NCBI GenBank assembly: GCA_012845835.1
Contig: JABAKD010000006.1
Location: 10,825,945 to 10,889,944, forward strand
DNA length: 64,000 nucleotides
Reading direction: 5' to 3'
Source: Undaria pinnatifida
Lineage: Eukaryota; Sar; Phaeophyceae; Laminariales; Alariaceae
Positions 1 to 8,979 of this stretch are shown one piece after another (positions within the stretch are counted from its first letter, which is position 1; each line of letters starts with the position of its first letter). Made by a program: the position numbers and the translations under genes. The notes beneath the pieces are model-generated. The model was not told the DNA's origin, made no database searches, and saw only the letters and a list, made by a program, of their open reading frames with translations.

Positions 1-155
1 GGGACGAACCAATCCGTACTTGCGTGCCGCTACTCATGCACCCTTGGATCATGCAAGCCTGCCATTCGACTTCTTCCTGCCATCTAGGCACGGCACACAC
101 ACTTCGCATGCTCGAGCGTTTCTATTGGCGGATAGGAATGAGCATATGCACCCGC

Positions 156-1295
156 TGGTGGTTGTGCCATTGCTTGGAGTGCCAATCGCGGAAGGCACCG
201 TGACTGACGGTTCGATAGGCCGTCATTTCGATTCCCCTCCCTCCGGGACGGGGCATTGCGGTAAGAGCGTGGACTAGTTAGGGCCATTTCTGGTCACGCC
301 CCGGAGTTACCCCTATATCTTGTTTTTCACCGATCGCTTCAGCCGTCGTGCGGACATGTTCGCCGTCACCACCGCTTAATTTACAGCTGAAGGCACGGCC
401 AACATCCTTATCAACTGGTACATTCCCCTTTGGAGGTGTACACGTAGCATCCTCTCGGACAACGGACTTCAGTTTGAACCCAAGCTTTCCCACGCCGTAT
501 ATAAGCTTCTTGGTGTTCGAAAAATCGCCACTAGCTCCTACCATCCAAGGTAACGGTGGCATGGCGCGTGTTAACCACACAATCGCCCAAATGCTGGCTA
601 TGCTCGTCGACGAACGCCAAAACGATTGGGATGCGCAGTTTCCGCACGTGGAGTTTGCCTACAACAACTCGGTCAGCGCCGCCACTGGCCTGGTCCCCAA
701 CGAGGTCCACATGGGCAGGCTGCCGCGCCTCCCTCTCACTATCTTCGACCGCTCCGGGGTCGCCGACCATCAAAACCTGGCCCGCAACCACCTCGCATAC
801 TGCGACCTGAACGCCAACAGCGCGCCAACGATATCGTTCGCGAGATGCATGCCTTTACAGTTTCCCGTATGGAACGGAAACTCAGCCCTTCCGGACTCTT
901 TGCGCCAGGCCCCCGACTTCGTTGTGAGTAATTTGGTTTGGTTGCATAATACGGCCTCCACGATTCGCCAAGGTGCGAAAGACGGCACGGCTGCAAAGGT
1001 TCTCAAGACCAAAATTGCGCTAAATTGGACGGGGCCCTACATCATCCTTGCCCTCGGCCCCTGCCCCTTTAGCGACACACCCGACGGTTCCCCCCTGGGG
1101 GATAAACTCCTCTATTCGGACCTCCCCACAGACATGCCCAGTGCGCATGCGCACCGCCGCGACTCCGTCGAGCGCTGCAAGCCCTGCACCACCCCCCACG
1201 ACCGCGGCGACGTGTCTAAGTGCCTTCCGGACGGGTTGACGCAGTACGTGCTCAACAATTTTACGAAAAAATCCCCCCCATATCACGTGACTTAA
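156..1295 (+). pseudogene. Ty3/gypsy integrase fragment, degenerate
   Basis: This is the integrase part of a Ty3/gypsy polyprotein, which in an active element inserts the cDNA copy into the host genome. A CLEC zinc-type pair lies at 171-182. Candidate catalytic residues are Asp at 272-274 and Asp in SDNG at 458-460. The usual Glu of the GxVERVNH block is Ala (GCG, 564-566, read as MARVNH). Downstream the frame reads TIAQML, FAYNNS and a WTGPY block typical of the integrase C-terminal domain, near 1028. The frame is broken by TAG at 275-277, TAA at 377-379, a shift near 541-550 and TAA at 1293-1295; the zinc-type pair is in a different frame again. It is certainly inactive. No 5' pol or gag in this orientation lies in the window. 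Confidence 0.85.
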
Positions 1296-1915
1296 GACGA
1301 CGTGTCGGCGCCCCTCCAGCGGCTAGAGGTGGAAAGGATCACCGGGCATCAATCGGTCCGTGGTAGGGGTGGGGTCATCGCAGTGATGTACCAGACGCAA
1401 TGGACTAAGCTCTCCGTCCGTCGTGGGAACGGGAGATGGACATCCAGCTCTCACGCCAGCAGATCTTGCTCTACTGGGCTGGCACTCCGAACCAACACCG
1501 CCAAACCTACCGCTTGTATCGTCAGATGCGCATCGGGGCTGCACAACGGGCGCTTTCTCGTGACAATGGCGAACGATTGTTGGCACCTGGCTACGGCTGC
1601 GTGTCGCGCGCTGACTGGTTACGCCACTACAGCACCACGGTTCTCCCCAATGGGGCCCTTTTTTGGTACAAAGCCGACGACGGCTTGTGATGGCTAGGGA
1701 AAATCGGCGCTCACATAACCACCGGTGGGGAATATTTGGTGCGTTTGCTAGACGACCCGGGGCCGATCAAGCTTCCGATCTCTCCGGCTCACTACACGAC
1801 TTCGACAGAAGGAGTTCAAGGTTCGTGGTGCCTTCAACTCCGTCCGGGTAGATCAGTTGCACGCGGGATTCAAAGTAACGTAGATGAATCTCGGGGCGCG
1901 GACGTAGCTAGTTGA
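1296..1915 (+). pseudogene. C-terminal extension of the same gypsy pol, frameshifted
   Basis: The pol frame continues directly after the TAA at 1293-1295. It shifts frame near 1417, meets an in-frame TGA at 1688-1690 (next to a Trp codon, so probably a decayed TGG), then stays open to TGA at 1913-1915. Visible blocks include GHQSVRGRGGVIAVMY near 1340 and WLGKIGAH then YLVRLLDDPG after 1691. The spacing of aromatic and acidic residues recalls the chromodomain or Tudor-like tails of some gypsy polyproteins, but I cannot assign the fold firmly. That three open segments form one protein is inferred from their adjacency and shared style. Confidence 0.65.
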
Positions 1916-2778
1916 CGTTCAATTCACCACTGCTCTCGAATACTTGATCCGGTTTTCCCGGTTTTAAATTTTCTTCGTCGGGAAATACTCTTTCTGTTCT
2001 GGATCTTTGATTCAGTTTTTCTGAGGGGATTCCCCTGGTAATTCTCCGCCAGGTTTCGACGTCGCCCCCGCAGGGTGAGCCACCATGTCCACTCCGCGCG
2101 CGCGAGTTGGGTCTCGTACGTAGCGCGTTCTGGTACGTTTTTTGGCGACCGCTAGGGATTTCGCTCGCGGGGTCTTTGGCTCTTCCGCCTTCGACCCCAG
2201 CGCTTTTGCGTTTTGATTTTCGTATCTATTTTTCTGCTTTATCATTTTTCCTGAGGCTTCGCAGCCGCGCAGAGTAGAGGTGTGGGGTAGGTTTTGAAGA
2301 TCTTCGAGTCGTGTTCTAGACCGTGGAACCTGTGCTTCCCCGAATTTCCCATATTTCTGCATATATGGCTCGTCAGGGTGGGCTAGTGTTATGGTATTTC
2401 CCTGAAATCCTAAGAAGGAGTAACATCTAGCTACGGAAATAATACAGAAAGGAGTTTCGCATGCCTTTGAAGGTATGTGCGTATAGCCAGAAGGGGATGA
2501 TGCTTTCGCGTCGCGGATTAGCAACGCGTTCAGTTCGTCAGTGGCGTGTTTGGAGCTAATTCAAGAGCTTAGCTAGTTCAAGTGAGTGACCAGCGTGGAA
2601 CCTGCTTAGTAGAGAGATCTGCAAAGGGTGGCCTGTGTCTGTAACAGCCCTAAAGCTTATTATACTATCTAGAAGTTTCAAAGGATATGTACGGTCTCGC
2701 TCATATTACCAGGTGGAAGCCGTACGATCTGCATGATCTAGCACGTATTTTCCTGGGTTGAATGTGTGCCCTGTAAGG
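1916..2778. other. Unassigned stretch after gypsy pol
   Basis: This may include the 3' untranslated end and LTR of the upstream element, but no terminal inverted pair was recognised. A minus-strand open frame of 170 codons (2012-2524) has a basic, low-complexity C-terminus and resembles no family I know. The words at 2374-2400 recur at 7113-7140, so part of this stretch is dispersed repeat. Confidence 0.4.
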
Positions 2779-2961
2779 TTGTTGCTTGTGTTTTTCCTCA
2801 CATTAACTCGCATCAAGTCCGTGGTCACAGGACAGGCTCCAGTCACTCTGGAGTGGAGTAATACCCCAGGGTAAAAAGCAAAAGCAAAAAGTGGTGCACG
2901 CCTATATCATAGCTGACGCAATGCATGCCTCCGCTAGAAAAACATGAAAAAGTGAAATCGG
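2779..2961 (-). mobile_element. LINE 3' end, separated from its body
   Basis: The block matches the 3' end of the LINE at 19.7-21.4 kb: the shared words read on the + strand include CTCACATTAACTCGC, AAGTCCGTGGTCACAGG and CTCCAGTCACTCTGGAG. The match stops at GAAATCGGGA (2961). The next LINE bases, CAGYCTACGATGTGC, appear at about 4505, so this is the missing 3' end of the LINE body at 4505-6527. A degenerate GTTGTTG tract at 2779 is the remnant of a (CAA)n tail on the minus strand. Confidence 0.75.
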
Positions 2962-3928
2962 GAACAGCCGACGAGCCTTTTTGTATTTCCGATCGAGACA
3001 GGTGCTGTAGACACAAAGCCTTCGAAGAAAAAGTGCGCAGAGGGCAGTTACGAGCGAGGTGGCCGGGCTTACGGCAGTCGAAACAGGTAACCACCGCGGT
3101 AGAAGCCTTTTCGACCGCCCCACCGGCCGATGCGCCGGGAAACGGCTTCGCAGACGACAGACCGCGCGAATTCCCCCGACCAGTACGTGTGTGGTGCCGC
3201 TGCTTATCTGCCATCTACACCGTGCGCCATGCGACGGCCACCTCCCGCACAAGACCAAAAACTTCCTTTGGGTTGTCCTTCCAGGCCCCTTTCATTTCGA
3301 GCTGATGCTCCACCTTGAGTTTGAACTCGGGGGGATTCAACCCAGCCACCAGCGCTTTACTAATGACGGCTGCAGGACCTCTTTTATAAGCACCCAGCGT
3401 GTCACGGAAAACGCGTTCAGCACTGGGGTTTTCAAAGTACTGTTCAAGGCGGCTATGGACGGCGTCAATCCGATCTACAGTAGTAGCTTCGGACCCCATG
3501 GTCACCCGACGGCACACCTCCGCCGCCGCAATAGATGGGTCGACAGAATCGTCGGCCCAACATTCCGCGTGCCTCGCAAGCGCCTCGCGTAAGTCGTCTT
3601 CCTGTAATTCAGTCCCATCAAAATAAGTCCGCGACAGGCACGAACGGATGGACTGACGCAGCAGCTGAGCAACCGACAGCACAGGGCGCGAGATAGACTG
3701 TGCGTTGTTGCTGAGTTCCATCGCCCGCTCGTACTCAGCGTATTGGGTATAAAAACGGAGCGACGCTGCCTGTGAGAAAACCCGTCCATACTGCGGAGCG
3801 CCGGGACCATTTCCCAATATGAGGTCATTCAACCCGATGCGAACCTCACCATCAGCAGACGTGGGGCCCTGCGATCCCCCGCCTTCTGCTGCTGCCGCTC
3901 CTCCCCGCTGGGAGCGACGTTGGGACAT
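2962..3928 (-). pseudogene. Ty3/gypsy gag with CCHC zinc knuckle, truncated
   Basis: Gag forms the capsid of the retrotransposon particle, and its zinc knuckle binds the genomic RNA. The frame opens with MSQRRSQRGG (ATG at 3926-3928). It carries a charged, helical capsid-like region and ends at TAG (3215-3217). The same frame continues at once with MADKQRHH and a canonical C-x2-C-x4-H-x4-C knuckle at 3044-3085 (CFDCRKPGHLARNC). Gag therefore spans an in-frame stop, which may be decay or a read-through codon. At 2962 the gag sequence stops abruptly against LINE 3' sequence, so protease and RT are absent. A candidate LTR lies upstream at 4072-4230. Confidence 0.8.
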
Positions 3929-4071
3929 ATCCTGCGGCGATCCCTCGTTCAGCTATAGACGTCTCGGCTCTTCTCTCAATCTTGTGTTACCGAGACGCGG
4001 CGCAATTCGCAGCTACCCGTAGCAGCAGCTGCTGTATCGATCCTTACCGAAAAGCCCCTGACTAACTTCAG

Positions 4072-4230
4072 TGTGTTCAACCTGAATTATCGATAATTGT
4101 AGACACGCCTAAGCTAGGCAAGGTCTACTGACCAGAAAGTATCCCCCCTTGGCCTGAGGGGGGGCTGGTCAGCACCATTCAGGTGCTAGGAAGGAGAGAT
4201 AAGTTGTTGTATTATTAGCTCCGAACACAA
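4072..4230 (-). repeat. Candidate short LTR upstream of gag
   Basis: A 159-bp block begins TGTGTTC (4072-4078) and ends GAACACA (4224-4230), a perfect 7-bp terminal inverted pair of TG...CA type. It lies 143 bp upstream of the gag start, a plausible leader length. I found no second copy in the window and no convincing primer-binding site, so the LTR call rests on position and termini only. Confidence 0.4.
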
Positions 4231-4504
4231 GAAAACAAGCGATCTTAACTTCATCCCCGAATCCCTATATCAGAATCCAGAAGAGGATAAATAGAAACCC
4301 CTACTACAGTAGTTGTCTTCAGATCTAGATGACATCCACACACCAGATCAGATCCTCAACAGTCAATCACCAACAAGAAGGTCAACTGTCGTGTCTTACC
4401 AACAACACTACACACTCTCTGGTGCTCCACTGTCCACAGTGCCCAACGTGATCTGGAAGGACGTCGGAGGCTTGGAGGACGTGCAGCGAGAGCTGCAGGA
4501 AACC
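4231..4504 (+). pseudogene. CDC48: CDC48/p97 AAA ATPase intron-exon fragment
   Basis: Codons from 4440 read VPNVIWKDVGG then LEDVQRELQET, the conserved linker that opens the second AAA domain of CDC48/p97/VCP, a hexameric segregase of ubiquitinated substrates. Directly before it is a pyrimidine-biased stretch ending in CCACAG (AG at 4438-4439), a normal 3' splice site at this point. The piece is therefore genomic, with about 200 bp of presumptive intron and the first 65 bp of an exon, not a processed copy. Coding stops at 4504, where LINE sequence starts; the expected VQYP continuation is missing. No other CDC48 sequence was found in the window. Confidence 0.75.
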
Positions 4505-4664
4505 CAGCCTACGATGTGCGAGATTCATACTGGTACATATGTCACTTCTCGCGTCTGACAATCCGACTACATTACATGCCACCCAGAAAAGACTACCACG
4601 TATATATTACACGTAGTACCTATCACCACGCATGCGCACGACAGACTCTAGTCAAATGGAAAAT

Positions 4665-4890
4665 CAAAGGAAAGGAAGAAAAGGAAAAACAAAAAGAAGA
4701 TAAAAGAAAGAGGAATGGAAAGGAAAAGAAGAGAAGAGAAAAGAAAAGAAAAGAAAAGAAAAGAAAAGAAAAGAAAAGAAAAGAAAAGAAAAGAAAAGAA
4801 AAGAAAAGAAAAGAAAAGAAAAGAAAAGAAAAGAAAAGAAAAGAAAAGAAAAGAAAAGAAAAGAAAGAAAAAAAAAAAAAAAAAAAAAAA

Positions 4891-4948
<58 letters not shown>

Positions 4949-5225
4949 CAAAACAAAACAAAACAAAACAAAAGAAAAGAAAAGAAAACAAAAGAAAACA
5001 AAAGAAAACAAAAGAAAACAAAAGAAAACAACACAAAACAAAACAAAACAAAACAAAACAAAACAAAACAAAACAAAAGAAAAGAAAACAAAACAAAAGA
5101 AAACAAAAGAAAACAAAAGAAAACAAAAGAAAACAACACAAAACAAAACAAAACAAAACAAAACAAAACAAAAGAGAAGAAAAGAAAAAAAGAAGAGAAA
5201 AGAAAAAAAAAAATCAAGAAAGACA
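4665..5225 (+). repeat. (AAAAG)n / poly-A / (AAAAC)n tract within LINE 3' region
   Basis: A 0.5-kb A-rich low-complexity tract: about 25 AAAAG units (4738-4865), A-homopolymer runs (4866-4920), then mixed AAAAC and AAAAG units to 5190. On the LINE sense strand it is a pyrimidine tract. The second LINE copy has a shorter, less regular counterpart at 20030-20235, so this copy has expanded. The long open frames across it on both strands are artefacts. Confidence 0.95.
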
Positions 5226-5374
5226 AGAAGAGGAAGCAAGGGAAGGAAAGGAAATAATACCATAATAGCAGACCCTAGGAACTGGCTAAAGACGGCATTG
5301 GGCTCATAGAGGGTATCAAGTGCATCAATAGAACTGAGGGGAGAACGCAACAAGGCGTAGAAGTCAGGCCGGTC

Positions 5375-6522
5375 TTACCCTAGCTTGTGACGGCCATTGG
5401 AAGGCCCACAAACAAGACCATGATGGCCAGACCCAGACTTCAGTCTCTTAGGCACGACGACCCCCCTTCCCCCCTCCCCTTCCCCCCCTTCTCTGTCTCT
5501 CCCCCCTCCCCCCCTCCCCGCCTTCCCCCGGTCGCTTAGAGATGCCGACGGTGGATGGTGCTGCCGCGGCCTTTGCATGTCACTCGACAGCTCTACAGCT
5601 CTCCGCGTCATGCCACTTGCGGATATAAATGACTCTGCTCCCTCCCCTTCCCGTCGAAACCATGTGCCCGCCTTCTGTGCAGCCTTTCGCCACCCGTCAA
5701 ACTTCATTCCAAAGGCCGACATATTCTCCTTCTTCAGGTGCACCATCGAGTTCTTATCTTCCCCCCCCCAGTAGCCCTCACCCCCAACAAGCTCCCCAAA
5801 CATCACCCTCTGTGGTGGACGCTCCTCCCCCAATCCCGCAGAATTATCCTCCGTTTGCATACTGTCGTATCTATGCTCTCGGAAGCTGCCTTGGCAAGCA
5901 CGTCGGCGTACGAGAGGGTGTGGTCGTCGCGCTTCCGTTTCCGCCAGCCGAGGAATCGAAGGAGCTTGGAGTGGTGAACCTGTGGTAGCCTGTCATAATC
6001 AGGCTTGTTCAGGCTCCACGTCATGCAACCGTAGAGTAGTGTCTCGATCATCTCGGCTTTCAGCAAGCGCACACCCGGGCGATCATAGATTTCCGTCTTG
6101 TACCGCTGGAAGCTCGCCCAGGCCCTCTGAAGCCGCCGTGTTATGTCGATGCTGAGTTCTCTGTCCACGCTGATAGCCCCGCCTAGGTACACAAAGTCAA
6201 CCGTTTGTTTGTATCCCTGGCCGGCTGCATTGATGGTGAACGACACCTTCCCCCCATCTATAGTTTGCAGGCACATGATCTCCGTTTGGGCCTCGCAGAT
6301 CGTAAGCCCGAACGCCGAGCACGCAGTCGCGATGACCGTCATCATCCTCTCCAGCCCTTCTGATGATCGCGATACGATGCCTGTATCGTCAGCGTACACC
6401 ATACCCCATAACCTGTGCACCTCCTCCTTCTCCTTCCCCACCCGCCCGTCGACTTTTCCGGTGCGTAAATATGCCCTCCTTCTCCTCTTTCTCCTTCTTT
6501 CGTTGGAGCTCCAGCACAACAT
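5375..6522 (-). pseudogene. LINE reverse transcriptase, C-terminal part, frameshifted
   Basis: RT copies LINE RNA into DNA at the nicked target. The catalytic box reads MVYADDTGIVSRS at about 6380-6420. It is followed by the FGLTICEAQTEIMC block, the YLGGAISVD block and LLYGCMTWS, all typical of LINE RT palm/thumb regions. Near 5860 the frame shifts after CKRRIIL and the matching protein continues to 5375 through PQRVMFGE and FGMKFDGWRKAAQKAG. A short segment present in the second copy (RLKV, before the LLK block) is missing here. The Met codon at 6520-6522 is not a native start. Confidence 0.85.
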
Positions 6523-6686
6523 ATCATAGCGGCAGGTACAGGATCTACTGTAGATTACGTAGTTGATCTAGATCATGATGTGTCCGAGGTGTGGTAGTTT
6601 CTCGGTATTTGTCGAGGCCCTCCGTTCAGGGATATGTTGACCAGCCCGTGCTGCCTTTATCATGGCGTCGAGCCTCTTGCAGGCCC

Positions 6687-6936
6687 GAGCTACGATAGGG
6701 GTGCATACGTTTTTTGCTGGGATTCCTCACTTGCGGAGCTCTGTACCTCGCCCAAAAGCCGACTCTGGTCATAATTGTACTCTTGGCCCGAAAAAAAATC
6801 CCACGGCCTAGGCATGAAACGAAAGCCAGTGTTCAACGCAATTTGTAGTCCTGTTATATTGGGCAGTTCCCCAATTGACGAACCCCGTCAGTCGCACATG
6901 TTTAGGACAAAATGTGCTACTCGTACCGTAGCACTT
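6687..6936 (+). mobile_element. MITE-A copy
   Basis: Left end GAGCTACGATAGGGGTGCA, internal CACTTGCGGAGCTCTGTACC and GGCCTAGGCAT words, right end TGTGCTACTCGTACCGTAGCAC. The ends are inverted copies of one another (consensus GACGCGTGCTACGATAG). This 250-bp layout defines the family used below. Confidence 0.7.
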
Positions 6937-7334
6937 GTCTGCGGATAAGCCATTTTTCTATCTCCCATTTCGACGGTACCTAAGGGGGCATCGTAGTCTC
7001 GTAGGGTGAAAGTTGTGGGAGTGGGTTTTGAGTAGTTGCATCTTCGACTAGTGTTCCACTCGAGGAAACGCTGTTTCCCCTACTATTCAACTGTTCGGCG
7101 TACAGAGCTCAGCAGGGTGGGCTACTGTTATGGTGCTTCCGTGGAAATCGGTAAAAATATTGTGTTTGTAATAATGCTAAGGACGACATACTAGTAGAAA
7201 GGCCTATACGCATAGGGGATAAGATGAGGCAAGAAAAGCATAGAGCAACCCGCAAAGGCTTGGCATCAAGATCGTAGCGTGGGAACAGGCAAGCGTGCAC
7301 ACAAGGTGTAAAATAACAGATACCAGTAGTTCCT

Positions 7335-7606
7335 AAGCCGGTATGAGATAAAGAACACGTGGTGGCACTTTGTGACCCAAACCATTCCTGTTTCACGGGG
7401 CCGCTCAACTGAGGAACTACCTAATATCGTAACATCGTTGTGTTTTATGATAATTTTCGATTATTTCACCTGTTAATAGGCCATGGGTTGTTCCGGAGTG
7501 AACTTCCACAGTTTTCACAGTCGTGTTGTGGTGGGGATGCTGTAGGGTCCCTCAAGTAAGTAGCCTCGGGGGAAAACGTGCTATAGTCCAACTATTGTAG
7601 CACGTG
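7335..7606 (-). mobile_element. MITE-A copy, inverted
   Basis: Reads in reverse order: a GGTGGCACTTTGTGACCC end, CTCAACTGAGGAACTACC, a centre with GGCCATGGGTTGTTC, and the other end with GTGCTATAG...CTATTGTAGCACG (about 7578-7606). Confidence 0.6.
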
Positions 7607-8260
7607 TTTGAGGCAGAGGTCTTCATGTACATATGGAATAACACGGAGGGAGTTCGCTACCTGGTAGATTCTTAGGCGAGGTGGCACTCCAGCTGAGGAG
7701 AAGCAGTACGGCAAAAGAATACCACCTACATATACTAACATACCTGTGCGCATACATCTCGTTTACTCCGTTATTTTGAAGACGTACTTTGGATTCTACT
7801 CGCGCTTGTCCATGATGGCGTATTTTTATGAAAAAGTGATGACGTAACTCAAAATCTTCGCCGATATAGTTTATGAAAAGGTATATTGGGAGCCTGCGCC
7901 TGCGCCGGTTCATCGCATATTTGTCACCACCTCCACCACCGGTGCTCCCACCCTATGGTTTACCAGGTACATGGCATGAAGATTTGCCTGTCACCCATTC
8001 CTCCCAGCAGTATCGCCCTTTCCACCTCGACACACATGGACATAAGCTGGTGACCGAGGCCAACGCGATGGGGACATGTCCTTGTCATGAGATACGTTCT
8101 GCGAACCAAGGAAAGTGATATTCAAAATAGATGACATTTCTGTTACAAACGCCTGTCCAACCAAACACTACGTACATTGCCGAACCCCTGGGGAAGAAAC
8201 GCATGAGCTATTCGTACAGACCTTGCAATTTGCGATTCCACGACACAAGCTCCAACTCAA
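7607..8260. other. Unassigned stretch
   Basis: No gene or repeat family recognised. It contains small open frames on both strands without family likeness and a CACC/CCACC-rich tract near 7925-7950. Confidence 0.3.
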
Positions 8261-8261
8261 A

Positions 8262-8500
8262 CGTCCGATGACACCTTTGGTGCTGCTCTGCAGCAGATGA
8301 CCCCTCTAGTGCTGACGTATTGCCGCTCTTTATTGCACCTTTAGTGCTACTCTAGATGGAACCACTAGTGCTGCTCTGCCCGACACCTTTGGTGCAGCGT
8401 AGAAGAAGCCTTCAGCGCTGCCCTAGATAGTGCGTTTTTAGGTGGCACCTTTGGTTCTGTTCCACAGTAGACGACACCTTTTTTGTTGCTCAATAGCGGC
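8262..8500 (+). repeat. Minisatellite of ACACCTTTGGTGCTGCTCT units
   Basis: Six to seven imperfect units of roughly 30-40 bp share the word CACCTTTGGTGCTGCTCT, with variants CCCCTCTAGTGCTGACG, CACCTTTAGTGCTACTCT and CCACTAGTGCTGCTCT. The core CACCTTTGGTG is itself nearly palindromic. Confidence 0.6.
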
Positions 8501-8722
8501 GAGGGCGTTTCGGCGCAAGCGGCTTGTCAAGCTTGCGGCTTGTAGACCTGCCGCTCGGACCCGCCCTCTTCGGCCTGAATCGTTGGGGGGGTTGTTCACG
8601 ACGAAAAAGGGACCATGAACGCAGGGGAGAGAGAGGAATAACTGTCATAGACGCACATTCTTCGATTATCGTATGGGTACTCTAGGGAGCTTTTCATGGG
8701 AATCTTAAAAATTAATGGGGGG

Positions 8723-8966
8723 ACGCATGGTACCGGAGGGGTGCGACTATGTTTCGTGGTTTCTTCGCATGGGGAGCTCTACGCCTAACCCACAACGTTT
8801 CCGTTGAGAAAATGAAAATGCAGCCCTGTTAACAATCATATGGCCTAGGCAAATGACAACGAACAATACAGTGCCACACCAACACTTTTGGGTAGTTTCT
8901 CGGTTGCGAAACTCCGTCGATCAGAAATATGGTGGCCCAACCGTGCTAACCCTATCGTAGCACGAA
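8723..8966 (+). mobile_element. MITE-A copy at the edge of the satellite
   Basis: Left end CGCATGGTACCGGAGGGGTGC, centre AACAATCATATGGCCTAGGC, then AGTTTCTCGGTTGCGAAACTCC, and the right hairpin CGTGCTAACCCTATCGTAGCACG. The 11-bp satellite begins within about 25 bp of its right end. Confidence 0.7.
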
Positions 8967-8979
8967 TCGGGGGCCCGTG

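Larger units (their letters stand above)
4505..6527 (-). mobile_element. LINE body (first copy), 5'-truncated
   Basis: Non-LTR retrotransposon copy on the minus strand. It comprises a reverse-transcriptase C-terminal region (5375-6522) and a 3' untranslated region with a long A/G-rich (+ strand) tract. It shares with the copy at 19.7-21.4 kb the RT blocks, the GGAAGGCCCACAA word and the CACGTATATATTACACGTAG word (4598-4617). Sequence upstream of the RT palm is missing, as usual for 5' truncation. The final 3' 180 bp are displaced to 2779-2961. Confidence 0.85.

Noticed and set aside
2012-2524. Gag or accessory gene on the minus strand
   Set aside because: 170 codons open but no zinc knuckle, no capsid-like block and a low-complexity basic tail.
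4516-5353. Lys-rich and Phe/Leu-rich open frames of 180-250 codons
   Set aside because: Translations of the (AAAAG)n/(AAAAC)n tract; no coding constraint.
6687-6936. Helitron ends (terminal hairpin at the right end of MITE-A)
   Set aside because: The left end is an inverted copy of the right end, and there is no conserved TC start or CTRR end; a TIR element fits better.
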